From assembly GCF_025398155.2 (NCBI RefSeq), contig NZ_CP104562.2, positions 434,001-498,000 on the forward strand: a stretch of 64,000 nt of DNA. The letters run 5' to 3'. The stretch is from Roseateles amylovorans (GTDB lineage Bacteria > Pseudomonadota > Gammaproteobacteria > Burkholderiales > Burkholderiaceae_C). Under the pieces are notes generated by a model. That model worked only from the letters and a program-made list of their open reading frames with translations, did not search any database and had not been told where the DNA came from. The position numbers were made by a program, and so were the translations under genes. Shown here piece by piece: positions 10,798 through 18,550 of the stretch; within the stretch, counting starts at the first letter, position 1; every line of letters starts with the position of its first letter.

Positions 10798-12041
10798 TTG
10801 TTCTTGGCCAGTCCCAGCACCGGGGAGAACAGGTATTCGACGATCCGGCGCTGCTCCAGCACCAGGTCGGCCTGCAGGGTCATGCCGGCGCGAAGCGACT
10901 GGGGCTGCCCGTCCAGACCGGGCATCGCATCCAAGGAGACCAGCACCCGATAGACCGGGCCCTGCGCGGTCAGGCCCATCGGCAGCTCCCGGGCATCGAC
11001 GGCGGACCGGGAGATGCTCAGCACCCGCCCGCGTCCGATGCCGAACTTCTGATAGGGGAAGGCGTCATAGCGCAGCCGCACCTCATCGCCCGGCTTGACG
11101 AAGCCGATGGCGCGACTCGGCGCAAACAGCTCCGCGCGCAAGGCGCCGTCGGCCGGCAGCAGGTCGGCCACCAACGTGCCGGCCTTCACCGCCGCGCCCG
11201 GCTCGACCCGCACATTCGCGATCCGCGCCGAGATCGGCGCCACCAGCAGCACCTTGCCCCGCCGCGATGCCTCGGCACTGCGTTGGTCCAGCGCGGCGAG
11301 CTTTTCGCCCAGCTCGGCCAATGCCGCATCGCGCTCATGGCCGACGCCACTCAGCTCGTGGCGGGTGTTGCGCAGCGTCGTGTCGCGGGCGAGCATGTCC
11401 TGGCGCACCGACTCGCGGGTCTCGGTGACGGCCAGCACCGCGTCCTCCAGCCGGTCCGCGTCGCGGCGGGAGATGTAGCCCTGCTTGGCCAGATCCGCCT
11501 GATCCTGCACCTGGCGTTGCGCCAATTCGGCGCGCCGGTCCAAGGTGGCCAACTGCCGGCGGTACTGCGTCAGTTCGGCATCCAGGCTCTGCACCTCGTC
11601 CCGCAGCCGGGCTTCTCTCAGCTGATAGCGGGCCCGCACGGCGTCCTGCTGCTGGATCAGTTGCTGGCGCTCGCGCTCCAGCTCGATCAGCAGCCGGCCG
11701 GAGAGGCTCTGTCCCTTGTCCATCTGCCCGTCCAGCCGCAGCGTGGCGATCTCGGAACCGGCCCGGACCAGGTCGCCCTCGACGGCCTGCAACGACTCCA
11801 CGACGCCGTCCGTCTGCGCCTCGACGCGGATCACGCCGCCTTCGGGCCGCAGCCAGCCGCCCACGGTCTCCTTGCGTGCATAGCTGCCGAAGAACAGGAA
11901 GGCCAGGACCAGCGTGAACACCAGCACCACCATCACCGTGATCCAGCGGGCGCCGGCCGGGACATGCAGCAGCACCTCGCCCAGCAGTCGCTGGCCGCGG
12001 TGTTCGATCGCCTCGCGGCGGAAGAGGTTGTGCATGCTCAT
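10794..12041 (-). CDS. HlyD-family periplasmic adaptor for peptide export
   Basis: This 415-residue membrane-fusion protein bridges the C39 ABC exporter to an outer-membrane channel. The start at 12041 follows the exporter's stop by one base with GAGGCG upstream; the open frame further upstream overlaps the exporter's coding end and is rejected. One membrane span lies near residues 33-56 (WITVMVVLVFTLVLAFLFFG). Then come a lipoyl/barrel half (GVIRVEAQTDGVVESLQAVEGD), a long coiled coil around residues 120-250 rich in Glu/Arg/Gln, and the second barrel half (VLLVAPISARIANVRVEPGA). No TolC-like gene is present here, so the channel must be encoded elsewhere. Confidence 0.88.
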   Translation of the reverse strand: MSMHNLFRREAIEHRGQRLLGEVLLHVPAGARWITVMVVLVFTLVLAFLFFGSYARKETVGGWLRPEGGVIRVEAQTDGVVESLQAVEGDLVRAGSEIATLRLDGQMDKGQSLSGRLLIELERERQQLIQQQDAVRARYQLREARLRDEVQSLDAELTQYRRQLATLDRRAELAQRQVQDQADLAKQGYISRRDADRLEDAVLAVTETRESVRQDMLARDTTLRNTRHELSGVGHERDAALAELGEKLAALDQRSAEASRRGKVLLVAPISARIANVRVEPGAAVKAGTLVADLLPADGALRAELFAPSRAIGFVKPGDEVRLRYDAFPYQKFGIGRGRVLSISRSAVDARELPMGLTAQGPVYRVLVSLDAMPGLDGQPQSLRAGMTLQADLVLEQRRIVEYLFSPVLGLAKNN

Positions 12042-12042
12042 G

Positions 12043-14430
12043 TCATGACGCCTCGTGCGGTGACGGCTGCGCGTGGGAACCGCCGTTGTGCCCAGCGCAT
12101 GACGCTTCGCGTGCGGACCGGGCCGATCCACCGATCGCGCCGCCGCTGGCCGATTCCGGCGTGCGCTCGCGCGGCGCACCGGCGCCGGCGCGGCCGCTGG
12201 TGCCGGGGCCCGTGTGGGGCGCGGGCGCGGGCGCGGGCGTGGCGGCGGTCGACGGGCCGGTGGCGGGTGGCTGGGCGGACGGGAGCGGATCGGCCGTGGA
12301 CGCCGGGTCGACCTTGCGCTTGGCCGGGCCGCGCCGCTCGATCAAACGGCCCTGCGAGAGTTCCAGCACCCGATCGGCGCGATCCACCAGCTCCGGTCGG
12401 TGGGCCACAACGATGCGGGTGATGGGCATGTCCTGCACCAGGTCGGCGATGCGACGCTCGGCATTCGGATCCAGGTTGGCGGTGCCTTCGTCCAGGAACA
12501 GCACGGCGGGGCGCCGATAGAGCGCGCGGGCCAGCAGCACCCGCTGGCGCTGACCGCCCGACAGGGTGCTGCCCATGTCGCCGACCATGCTGAGGTAGCC
12601 CATGGGCATGGCCTGGATTTCGTCATGCACTGCGGCGGCGGTGGCGCTTTCAACGACGCGGGCCATGTCCAGCTGCGGATCGAAGAAGGCGATGTTGTCG
12701 GCGATGGTGCCCATCAGCAAACCGTCGTCCTGCTGCACCACGCCGATGGCGCGGCGCCAGGTCTGGATGCCGAAGGACTGCATCGGCATGCCGTCGACCA
12801 GGATCTCGCCGGAGGTCGGCGGCAGCAGGCTGAGCATCAGCTTCAGCAGCGTGGTCTTGCCGCCGCCGGAGCTGCCGACGATGGCCACATATTCGCCGGG
12901 CTCGATGTTCAGCGTGATGCCCTGCAGCAGCATCGGCTCGTTCTGGGCATAGCGGAAGCAGACGTCGCGCAGGCTCAGGCCGCCGCGCAGGGGGCGGTCG
13001 GGCAGGGCGGCGGCGGCTTCCAGGCCGGCCTCGCGGGGCGTGGTCACGATGTCGGCCAATCGTTCCATGTGCAGTCGCAGCAATCGGAACTGCACCGCAT
13101 GCTTGAGCAGCGCTTCGGCGCGGTCGCCGAATTGGGTGCGGTAGAGCAGCACTGCGAACAGCATGCCGGCGCTGAGCTCATTGCTCATCACCATCTGCGC
13201 GCCCAGATAGACCACCAGCACCAGTTGCAGATTGAACAGCAGGCTGCGCGCGAACTGCAGGCTCACATCGAGCTGGCCGCTTCCCAGCGTGGCGTTCACC
13301 ACCTGGGCGAAGTAGTTGCGCCAGACCACTTCGCGTTGCGCTTCACGGCCATAGAGCTTGACCGTCTTCGAGGCGCGGATCGATTCGATCAGATAGGTCT
13401 GCGCTTCGGCCTGGGCGACCAATTGCTCTTCCTCACGCTGCCGTCGCAATGGATAGACGCCCAGCACCACCACTGCATAGAGCAGCATCGAGGCGAGCAC
13501 CACCAAGCCCAGCGTGGGGCTGTAGGTCAGCAGCAGGGCGGCGGTGGCGAGGGTCATGATGCCGTCGATGAGCGCGGTGACGGCGGATTGGGTGAGGGCT
13601 TCCTGAATGGGCCGGACGGCGCCCATGCGCGAGAGGATGTCGCCGACGATGCGTTTCTCGAAGAACTCCGCTGGCAGTCGCAACAGATGGCGGAGCACAT
13701 TGCCGCTGAGCTGGAAGCTCATCGCCTGGCCGAGTTGCAGCACGGTCCAACCACGCAGGGCTTCGGTCACCGACTGCAGCAAATACATCACGCCGAAGGC
13801 GATGGCCAGGACCATCAGGAAGTTCTGATCGAGCCGGGAGACAGCGTCGTCCATCGCCAACTGCAGGAAGGCCGGGGCGGCCATGGCGAAGAGCTGCAGC
13901 ATCACCGACAACACCAGCGTCTGCAGCAGCGGGCCTTGCCAGCCGCGCACGCGGGTCCAGAGGTCGCGCATGCGGGCGCGGACGCGGATCTCGCGCGGCT
14001 TGAACTGGCTGGTGGGCGTGAGTTCCAGCGCCACGCCGCTGAAGCTCTTGGACATCTGGCGGGGCGAGATCTCGCGCACGCCGAGGGCGGGGTCGTGAAT
14101 GATGGCCGTCTCGCCGCGCAGGGCCTTGAGCACCACGAAGTGGTTCATGTCCCAGTGCAGGATGCAGGGCAGCGTCAGTTGCGGCAGATGTTCCGGTTCC
14201 AGCCGCAGGGGGCGGCAGGCGAAGTCCATGCTGTCGGCGATGCGCATCAGGTCAGCCAGCGTTGCGCCTTTCAGGGAAAGGGCGTAACGCTGTCGCAGTC
14301 CATTCAGGTCGACGTCATGGCCGTGATAGGCGGCGATCATGGCGAACGACGCGAGGCCGCATTCGGCGACCTCGGACTGATGGAACATCGGTAACTCACG
14401 CCGACCGCGCAGCCAATCGAAGGGATTCAA
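12043..14430 (-). CDS. C39-peptidase bacteriocin/peptide ABC exporter
   Basis: This is a 795-residue peptidase-containing ABC transporter that cuts double-glycine leaders and exports the peptide. The start is TTG with GAGAAG five bases upstream. The C39 domain (1-140) has Gln18 and catalytic Cys24 in FHQSEVAECGLAS, His97 in HWDMNHFVVLK and Asp113 in IIHDPALG, so it appears active. The six-span membrane domain covers about 165-450. The ATPase has Walker A GSSGGGKTT (519-527), LSGGQRQR (623-630) and Walker B VLFLDE (643-648). After residue ~710 there is an unusual ~85-residue Ala/Pro/Gly/Ser-rich tail. The substrates are almost certainly the GG-leader peptides encoded at 14626-15271. Confidence 0.92.
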   Translation of the reverse strand: MNPFDWLRGRRELPMFHQSEVAECGLASFAMIAAYHGHDVDLNGLRQRYALSLKGATLADLMRIADSMDFACRPLRLEPEHLPQLTLPCILHWDMNHFVVLKALRGETAIIHDPALGVREISPRQMSKSFSGVALELTPTSQFKPREIRVRARMRDLWTRVRGWQGPLLQTLVLSVMLQLFAMAAPAFLQLAMDDAVSRLDQNFLMVLAIAFGVMYLLQSVTEALRGWTVLQLGQAMSFQLSGNVLRHLLRLPAEFFEKRIVGDILSRMGAVRPIQEALTQSAVTALIDGIMTLATAALLLTYSPTLGLVVLASMLLYAVVVLGVYPLRRQREEEQLVAQAEAQTYLIESIRASKTVKLYGREAQREVVWRNYFAQVVNATLGSGQLDVSLQFARSLLFNLQLVLVVYLGAQMVMSNELSAGMLFAVLLYRTQFGDRAEALLKHAVQFRLLRLHMERLADIVTTPREAGLEAAAALPDRPLRGGLSLRDVCFRYAQNEPMLLQGITLNIEPGEYVAIVGSSGGGKTTLLKLMLSLLPPTSGEILVDGMPMQSFGIQTWRRAIGVVQQDDGLLMGTIADNIAFFDPQLDMARVVESATAAAVHDEIQAMPMGYLSMVGDMGSTLSGGQRQRVLLARALYRRPAVLFLDEGTANLDPNAERRIADLVQDMPITRIVVAHRPELVDRADRVLELSQGRLIERRGPAKRKVDPASTADPLPSAQPPATGPSTAATPAPAPAPHTGPGTSGRAGAGAPRERTPESASGGAIGGSARSAREASCAGHNGGSHAQPSPHEAS

Positions 14431-14625
14431 CAGACTTCTCGTGTATGAGGAACGGCGGTATTGTGGCGCCAGCGATCGGGCCGGCGGCGGTGGGGGGGCG
14501 GGAGTGGGGCTTTACGGAGGAAAACACCCATGACGGCTGGGTGGAATGCTGATCTAGTTGTCTGCTAAGGGCCCTCCAAGTGGGGAGATCTCGACATTCG
14601 CAACTAAACGCACAGGGGAGAAATC

Positions 14626-14796
14626 TTGAGCGATCTGAATCAACCAGCAATTCGCACGGAGTCCTGCAATGACAACGAACTGCTTGGCTTATTCCCGGAG
14701 AAAAACGCCGTACGAGTGTCAGCGCCAGTCGAACTTAACACGGAAGAAATCCATGCGGTTGCCGGAGGGCCTGAGGTGACAAACAGCGTGGGTTGA
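14626..14796 (+). CDS. Double-glycine-leader micropeptide A (core PEVTNSVG)
   Basis: This 56-residue precursor starts at TTG 14626, with AGGGGAG five bases upstream and an in-frame stop at 14605. The leader ends VELNTEEIHAVAGG (residues 35-48). It matches the class-II bacteriocin/C39 consensus: Leu at -12, Glu at -8, Ile at -7, Val at -4 and Gly-Gly at -2/-1. The predicted product is only eight residues, PEVTNSVG. A terminator starts 24 bases after the stop. The gene is convergent to peptides B and C and divergent from the exporter, whose start is about 195 bases away. It shares the P-x-V-T-N core with both other peptides, which argues strongly against chance. The biological activity is unknown. 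Confidence 0.82.
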   Translation: MSDLNQPAIRTESCNDNELLGLFPEKNAVRVSAPVELNTEEIHAVAGGPEVTNSVG

Positions 14797-14819
14797 CAGG
14801 AAGCTACATACAAAAAGTT

Positions 14820-14838
14820 GGGGCCGCGCTGCGGCCCC
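14820..14838. terminator. Bidirectional terminator between micropeptides A and B
   Basis: The hairpin GGGGCCGC-GCT-GCGGCCCC is followed by ATTTGCTTT on the + strand and by AACTTTTTG on the - strand. It can therefore end transcripts of peptide A from the left and of the peptide C/B operon from the right. Confidence 0.85.
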
Positions 14839-14875
14839 ATTTGCTTTCGCTTATGCCGTAGGTTACGGCGCTATC

Positions 14876-15013
14876 TCACATGGTGTCGTTAGTGACCTGC
14901 GGGCCACCTGCCACCAGTTCGACCTCTTGCGAAGTCAGTTCTCGAAGTTGCGATGCGTCAGCAGCGCAGTCTTCGTTTTGGGCTTTCCTACTGCACTCGT
15001 TGGCGAGGTTCAT
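14876..15013 (-). CDS. Double-glycine-leader micropeptide B (core PQVTNDTM)
   Basis: This 45-residue precursor starts at ATG 15013, preceded by AGGTG six bases upstream. The leader ends RELTSQEVELVAGG (residues 24-37), with Leu at -12, Glu at -8, Val at -7 and Val at -4, as required by C39 peptidases. The predicted product is the eight residues PQVTNDTM. The leader's N-terminal part has two cysteines (7 and 16), which would be removed by cleavage. It is the last gene of a run on the - strand from the sigma factor and kinase, and is followed by the shared terminator at 14820-14838. Confidence 0.82.
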   Translation of the reverse strand: MNLANECSRKAQNEDCAADASQLRELTSQEVELVAGGPQVTNDTM

Positions 15014-15130
15014 GGCATTCACCTGGGGCTGAGCAAATCAGTAAAAGAAACGCTTTTCGACGGTCGAAATCGGCGCAACCTGGCGACGGCGGTGCTCAGT
15101 TCAACTGGGAGCCTTGCACGCCTGACATTT

Positions 15131-15271
15131 TTAGATGTTTGCGTCATTCGTCACTTGAGGTCCACCTGCAACGGCAAGGACCTCCTGCAGGCTCAGCTCG
15201 CGAATTTCATCGCGTGGAGCCTCTTGTTCTTGGGTGGCGACTTCAAGTTGGATCGAGCTATTTGGCGTCAT
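15131..15271 (-). CDS. Double-glycine-leader micropeptide C (core PQVTNDANI)
   Basis: This 46-residue precursor starts at ATG 15271 with GAGAG eight bases upstream. Its leader ends RELSLQEVLAVAGG (residues 24-37), the closest of the three to consensus, with Leu -12, Ser -11, Glu -8, Val -7, Val -4 and Gly-Gly. The predicted product is the nine residues PQVTNDANI. Peptides B and C are aligned end to end without gaps from RELx at residue 24 to the core, so they are recent duplicates or under strong constraint. It lies about 80 bases after the 126-residue unknown gene, in the same direction. Confidence 0.83.
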   Translation of the reverse strand: MTPNSSIQLEVATQEQEAPRDEIRELSLQEVLAVAGGPQVTNDANI

Positions 15272-15349
15272 GGTGCACTCTCTCATGTGAAATAAGACAA
15301 AAGGATGGATGAACGCTGCTGTCTTTAGAACGAAGCAGCCTTCGCTAGC

Positions 15350-15730
15350 TTAAGGCGATTGATTGGTGATCTGTGGATCTGAACTTGGGTATAGATTCGT
15401 CACATTGCCGTCATTTGAGAAGAGCAGAACAACGCCGCGAGTCACGATGGCATTGTTCGGCATCGAAATCGTGACGGCATTCTGATCATCTGCAGCGCTG
15501 AAGTTGCTCGGGTTCATTGCTGGAACCTGCCCCAGCGTCTTGGCTGTTGCTCCAATGAGAATCAGCGTGGTGTTGCTGGTTTGCTCAATGACGCAATCGG
15601 TCGCATTGGCGGGCACGCGGAGCACCGACTCGTCAACACGTTCCGTTCCTGCCTTGTCGTAATAGTAGGCGCAGTCTGCGAACAGATCATCTGCGCTGGG
15701 TTTCGCCCGAACATAGTAGTGGGTCGTCAT
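15350..15730 (-). CDS. Unknown 126-residue protein with a core-like C-terminus
   Basis: I do not recognise this family. The start at 15730 has AAGGAG about ten bases upstream. There is no signal peptide, membrane span or GG motif. The composition is Asn/Thr/Ser/Asp-rich, and the middle (VLRVPANATDCVIEQ, TTLILIGATAKTLG, AVTISMPNNAIVTRGVVLLF) looks like a beta-sandwich. The last residues, SSDPQITNQSP, echo the P-Q-V-T-N cores of the two peptides encoded just downstream. It lies 39 bases after the kinase stop, in the same direction. Base composition is low for the window: 26 of 60 G+C at 15361-15420. It may be a binding, immunity or scaffold partner of the peptides; that is speculation. Confidence 0.8.
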   Translation of the reverse strand: MTTHYYVRAKPSADDLFADCAYYYDKAGTERVDESVLRVPANATDCVIEQTSNTTLILIGATAKTLGQVPAMNPSNFSAADDQNAVTISMPNNAIVTRGVVLLFSNDGNVTNLYPSSDPQITNQSP

Positions 15731-15769
15731 GGAGCTCTCCTTGTAGGGTGAATGGATGGATCTGGGAAA

Positions 15770-18490
15770 TCACACAGACGAGCGGTTGCGAGCCAACCAC
15801 TTGACTGCGCGCTGCACTTCTTTGTCTTCTCCCTGACCCATACAGGATTGGGCATCAATCCAAGTGGAAGTGATCTGCTGATGAACCCGGATCAAGGGGT
15901 TCAAATTCCCGAAGAATTGCACGACTTCGGCACAAACCTTCTGTCTGCGTAAGGCCGACTCGCCAGCGTTTTGCATTGCGCGAATTCGTAACGACTGAAT
16001 CTCTGCGAGAGCCGTGAGCAGTCGAAGGTCGGTCTCTCTTCCTTTCAGCGCGGACAATACCGTCTCTGCCGAAGTCGAGAGGAGCTGCAGGGCCTCAGGC
16101 GAACTCGTCTTCATGAGGTCCTGCGCGATCAACTGATTCAATCTTGCACGATATTCCACACGGCGGTCCCGACCTGATGCGCCGCCGACACGATCCATTT
16201 CATCAAGTTGAAGGATGAGTGCGTGCAACCTCTGTTCTCGAAGAGGCGTGGGCATGGTATCCCTGCGGGCGTTGAGGTCCATGGTCTCCAATGTCAGTAG
16301 ATTGAAGCGCCACGCAGTATTCGCCGGGTCTTGACTGAGCAGGGTCCTCAACATTCCCAATGAAAGGTCGAGTTGGTCGAGTGCAGAAGCCTTGTCGCCA
16401 GCTTGGAAATTTGCCTCCGCAATCCATCGTCGAAGCAGAACTTCTCGATATGCCCAAACGCCATCTTTGGGAGCGGTCTTCCTGACCTGGGCAATGAGCT
16501 CCACGCCCTCGCTGAAAATTGATCTGGCAGGAACTGCGTAGCCCTGCCAAAGCAAGGCAGTGCCCAACCAACTCATGCTGTCCGCCAACTCCGCGCGCAG
16601 TGCGCTATTCGCCTGTTGGGGGGCGCGGGCCAGCAGTTGCTTCTTGAGATCGATGGAGGCGCGAAAGCGCTGCGTGGCGCTAATGAGGTCCGAACTGTCC
16701 AGGAGCACCGTGCCCAGGCTGTTCTCAGCATAGGAGAGCTCGGTCAATGCCTCGACATTGCCTGGATCGGCGGCCAACCAAGACTCGCTTGCCGATCGAT
16801 AGAGCTCCATGGCCGGACGCGCCTTCGCCAAATCACGCTTGGTGTAATGCACATGTCCGACCCAGAATGCCGCAGCGCCCTGCGATTTACGCCATTCCGC
16901 CAGTAAACCATTGGATGGCGCCGAGCCCTCTAGCAGCCGTTGGGCTGAGGCGAGCGGTTCTAACGCGCCCTCCAAATCGCCCTTCGACACCCGCACCTCC
17001 CCAATCACCGTCAACGCCTTCGCCCGCTGCAACCGCTCCTGCGGCGTCGCCTGCTCATCCTGCGCCAGGTAGGTCAGCGCTTTGCTCCCGACGCTGTCCA
17101 GCAACTCCAGCCGCCCCACCGGGCGCAGCTTGTCGGCAAACTCCCCCAGCATGTAGCTCAGCAGGTCGTCCGCTTGCTGCCGACGTTGCTGCGCCTGGTG
17201 TTCCGCTTCTGCCGCCCGGTGGGCCTGAAGCACGCTGATCGTCGTCAGTCCCACCAGCGCCAGCACCGCCGCCGTGCCGGCCGCCACACTCCAGCGGTGA
17301 CGGCGCACGAATCGGCTCAAGACATACAGGCGGCTGTCCGGTCGCGCACTGATGGGCTCATGCGCCAGCCAGTGCCGCAGGTCCGCCGCGAATTGCTCGG
17401 CATTGGCATAGCGCTCCGCCGGCGCCTTCTTCAGGGCCTTGGCCAGAACGGTGTCCAGATCCCCGCGCAGCAGCCGCGACTGGCGCGCAATCACCGGATC
17501 CAGTTGCCCGCTCGCCACCTCCGACAGCCGCTTGGGCACCAGGTCCACCACCGCCTTCAGACGGTCCAGGTGGGTCTGGGTGTCATCGGCGGTGGGATGG
17601 CGGCCGCCCAGTAATTGATAGAGCAGCACCCCCAGGGCGTAGACATCCGTCGCCGTGGTCACGTCGCCTTGCTGCACCTGCTCGGGCGCGGCGTACTGCG
17701 GCGTGAAGGCGCTGCCGGCAAGCTGGGTGAGCTCGGTGGCGGCGGCCGGTTGCGTGGAATCATCCAGCAGCTTGGCAATGCCGAAGTCCAGCAACTTCAC
17801 CTCGCCCGCCGTGGTCACCAGAATGTTGCTCGGCTTCAGGTCCCGATGCAGGATCAGGCGTTGGTGGGCATGCGCCACCGCCGACAGCACATCCAGGAAC
17901 AGCCGCACCCGCGATTCGATGTCCAGCCCGTGCACATGGCAGAACCGGTCGATCGGCAAGCCATCCACATACTCCAGCACCAGATAAGGCTGATGCCCGT
18001 GATGCAGGCCGGCATCCAGCAGCCGCGCAATGTGCGGATGCGACAGCCGCGCCAGAATCTGCCCCTCGCGGGCAAATCGGCCCGAATCGCCGCGGCCAAA
18101 CAAGCCGGACTTCAGGAACTTGACCGCCACCTCGCCTTCGAAGCGCCCGTCGGCCCGGCGTGCCAGCCAGACCGCACCCATGCCGCCCTGGCCGAGCTCG
18201 CGCTCCAGCACATAAGGACCCAGCGTCTCGCCGCTGAGGTCCGGTGATTGGACCGACAGCGGCGGGGCGTCCGGCGCACCGTGCAACTGCTCGGCGGCCG
18301 GCTGTTCCAGGAAGCCCTGTGCACTCAGTGCCGCATCCCGGACCAGCAGCGCCTCCAGGTGCTCGGCCGATGAGGGATCCGTGGCCCGGATTTCGTCCAG
18401 CCGGCGCTGACGGGCCGGTTCATCCAGGTCCAGCAATTCATCCAGCAGCGGGCTGAGCGCAATCCAGCGTTGCTTGTCGAGGGCGTCCAT
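15770..18490 (-). CDS. Membrane Ser/Thr protein kinase with helical-repeat sensor domain
   Basis: This is a 906-residue Hanks-type kinase. The kinase domain spans about residues 91-380 and is complete: glycine loop ELGQGGMGAV (98-107), Lys124, Glu142, HRDLKPSN (215-222), DFG (235-237), APE (268-270). One membrane span lies at about 401-422. The C-terminal ~480 residues are helical and TPR-like (for example AKALTVIGEVRVSKGDLEGA) and probably periplasmic, forming a sensor. The gene follows an ECF sigma gene by 60 bases. Such kinases can phosphorylate their neighbouring sigma factor, as shown for PknT and EcfP in Vibrio parahaemolyticus. Base composition changes inside the gene: 44/60 G+C at 17461-17520 in the kinase half and 33/60 at 16441-16500 in the sensor half. 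Confidence 0.9.
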   Translation of the reverse strand: MDALDKQRWIALSPLLDELLDLDEPARQRRLDEIRATDPSSAEHLEALLVRDAALSAQGFLEQPAAEQLHGAPDAPPLSVQSPDLSGETLGPYVLERELGQGGMGAVWLARRADGRFEGEVAVKFLKSGLFGRGDSGRFAREGQILARLSHPHIARLLDAGLHHGHQPYLVLEYVDGLPIDRFCHVHGLDIESRVRLFLDVLSAVAHAHQRLILHRDLKPSNILVTTAGEVKLLDFGIAKLLDDSTQPAAATELTQLAGSAFTPQYAAPEQVQQGDVTTATDVYALGVLLYQLLGGRHPTADDTQTHLDRLKAVVDLVPKRLSEVASGQLDPVIARQSRLLRGDLDTVLAKALKKAPAERYANAEQFAADLRHWLAHEPISARPDSRLYVLSRFVRRHRWSVAAGTAAVLALVGLTTISVLQAHRAAEAEHQAQQRRQQADDLLSYMLGEFADKLRPVGRLELLDSVGSKALTYLAQDEQATPQERLQRAKALTVIGEVRVSKGDLEGALEPLASAQRLLEGSAPSNGLLAEWRKSQGAAAFWVGHVHYTKRDLAKARPAMELYRSASESWLAADPGNVEALTELSYAENSLGTVLLDSSDLISATQRFRASIDLKKQLLARAPQQANSALRAELADSMSWLGTALLWQGYAVPARSIFSEGVELIAQVRKTAPKDGVWAYREVLLRRWIAEANFQAGDKASALDQLDLSLGMLRTLLSQDPANTAWRFNLLTLETMDLNARRDTMPTPLREQRLHALILQLDEMDRVGGASGRDRRVEYRARLNQLIAQDLMKTSSPEALQLLSTSAETVLSALKGRETDLRLLTALAEIQSLRIRAMQNAGESALRRQKVCAEVVQFFGNLNPLIRVHQQITSTWIDAQSCMGQGEDKEVQRAVKWLARNRSSV

Positions 18491-18550
18491 GGGGCAGCGG
18501 TCAGCGTCCGGGTTGTTCTTCTGTCCGGCCTGTGGGTGGCCGGTCGAGGG

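Noticed and set aside
12214..14394. Long + strand reading frame (726 codons) opposite the C39 exporter
   Set aside because: It is antisense to a gene with complete catalytic motifs. Its translation is rich in Gln, His, Gly and Arg, the usual product of a GC-rich shadow frame.
14530..14568. 12-codon ORF (MTAGWNADLVVC) with a GGAGG upstream, ahead of micropeptide A
   Set aside because: It has no GG leader and no similarity to the other peptides. It could be a leader ORF but nothing supports translation beyond the ribosome-site match.
14640..14840. 66-codon - strand frame opposite micropeptide A
   Set aside because: It crosses the shared terminator and lacks leader features; the + strand frame has the C39 leader and a strong ribosome site.
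14927..15312. Two + strand frames of about 120 codons across the micropeptide B/C region
   Set aside because: They are antisense to the two GG-leader peptides and have no domain or ribosome site; the opposite strand carries the aligned leaders and cores.
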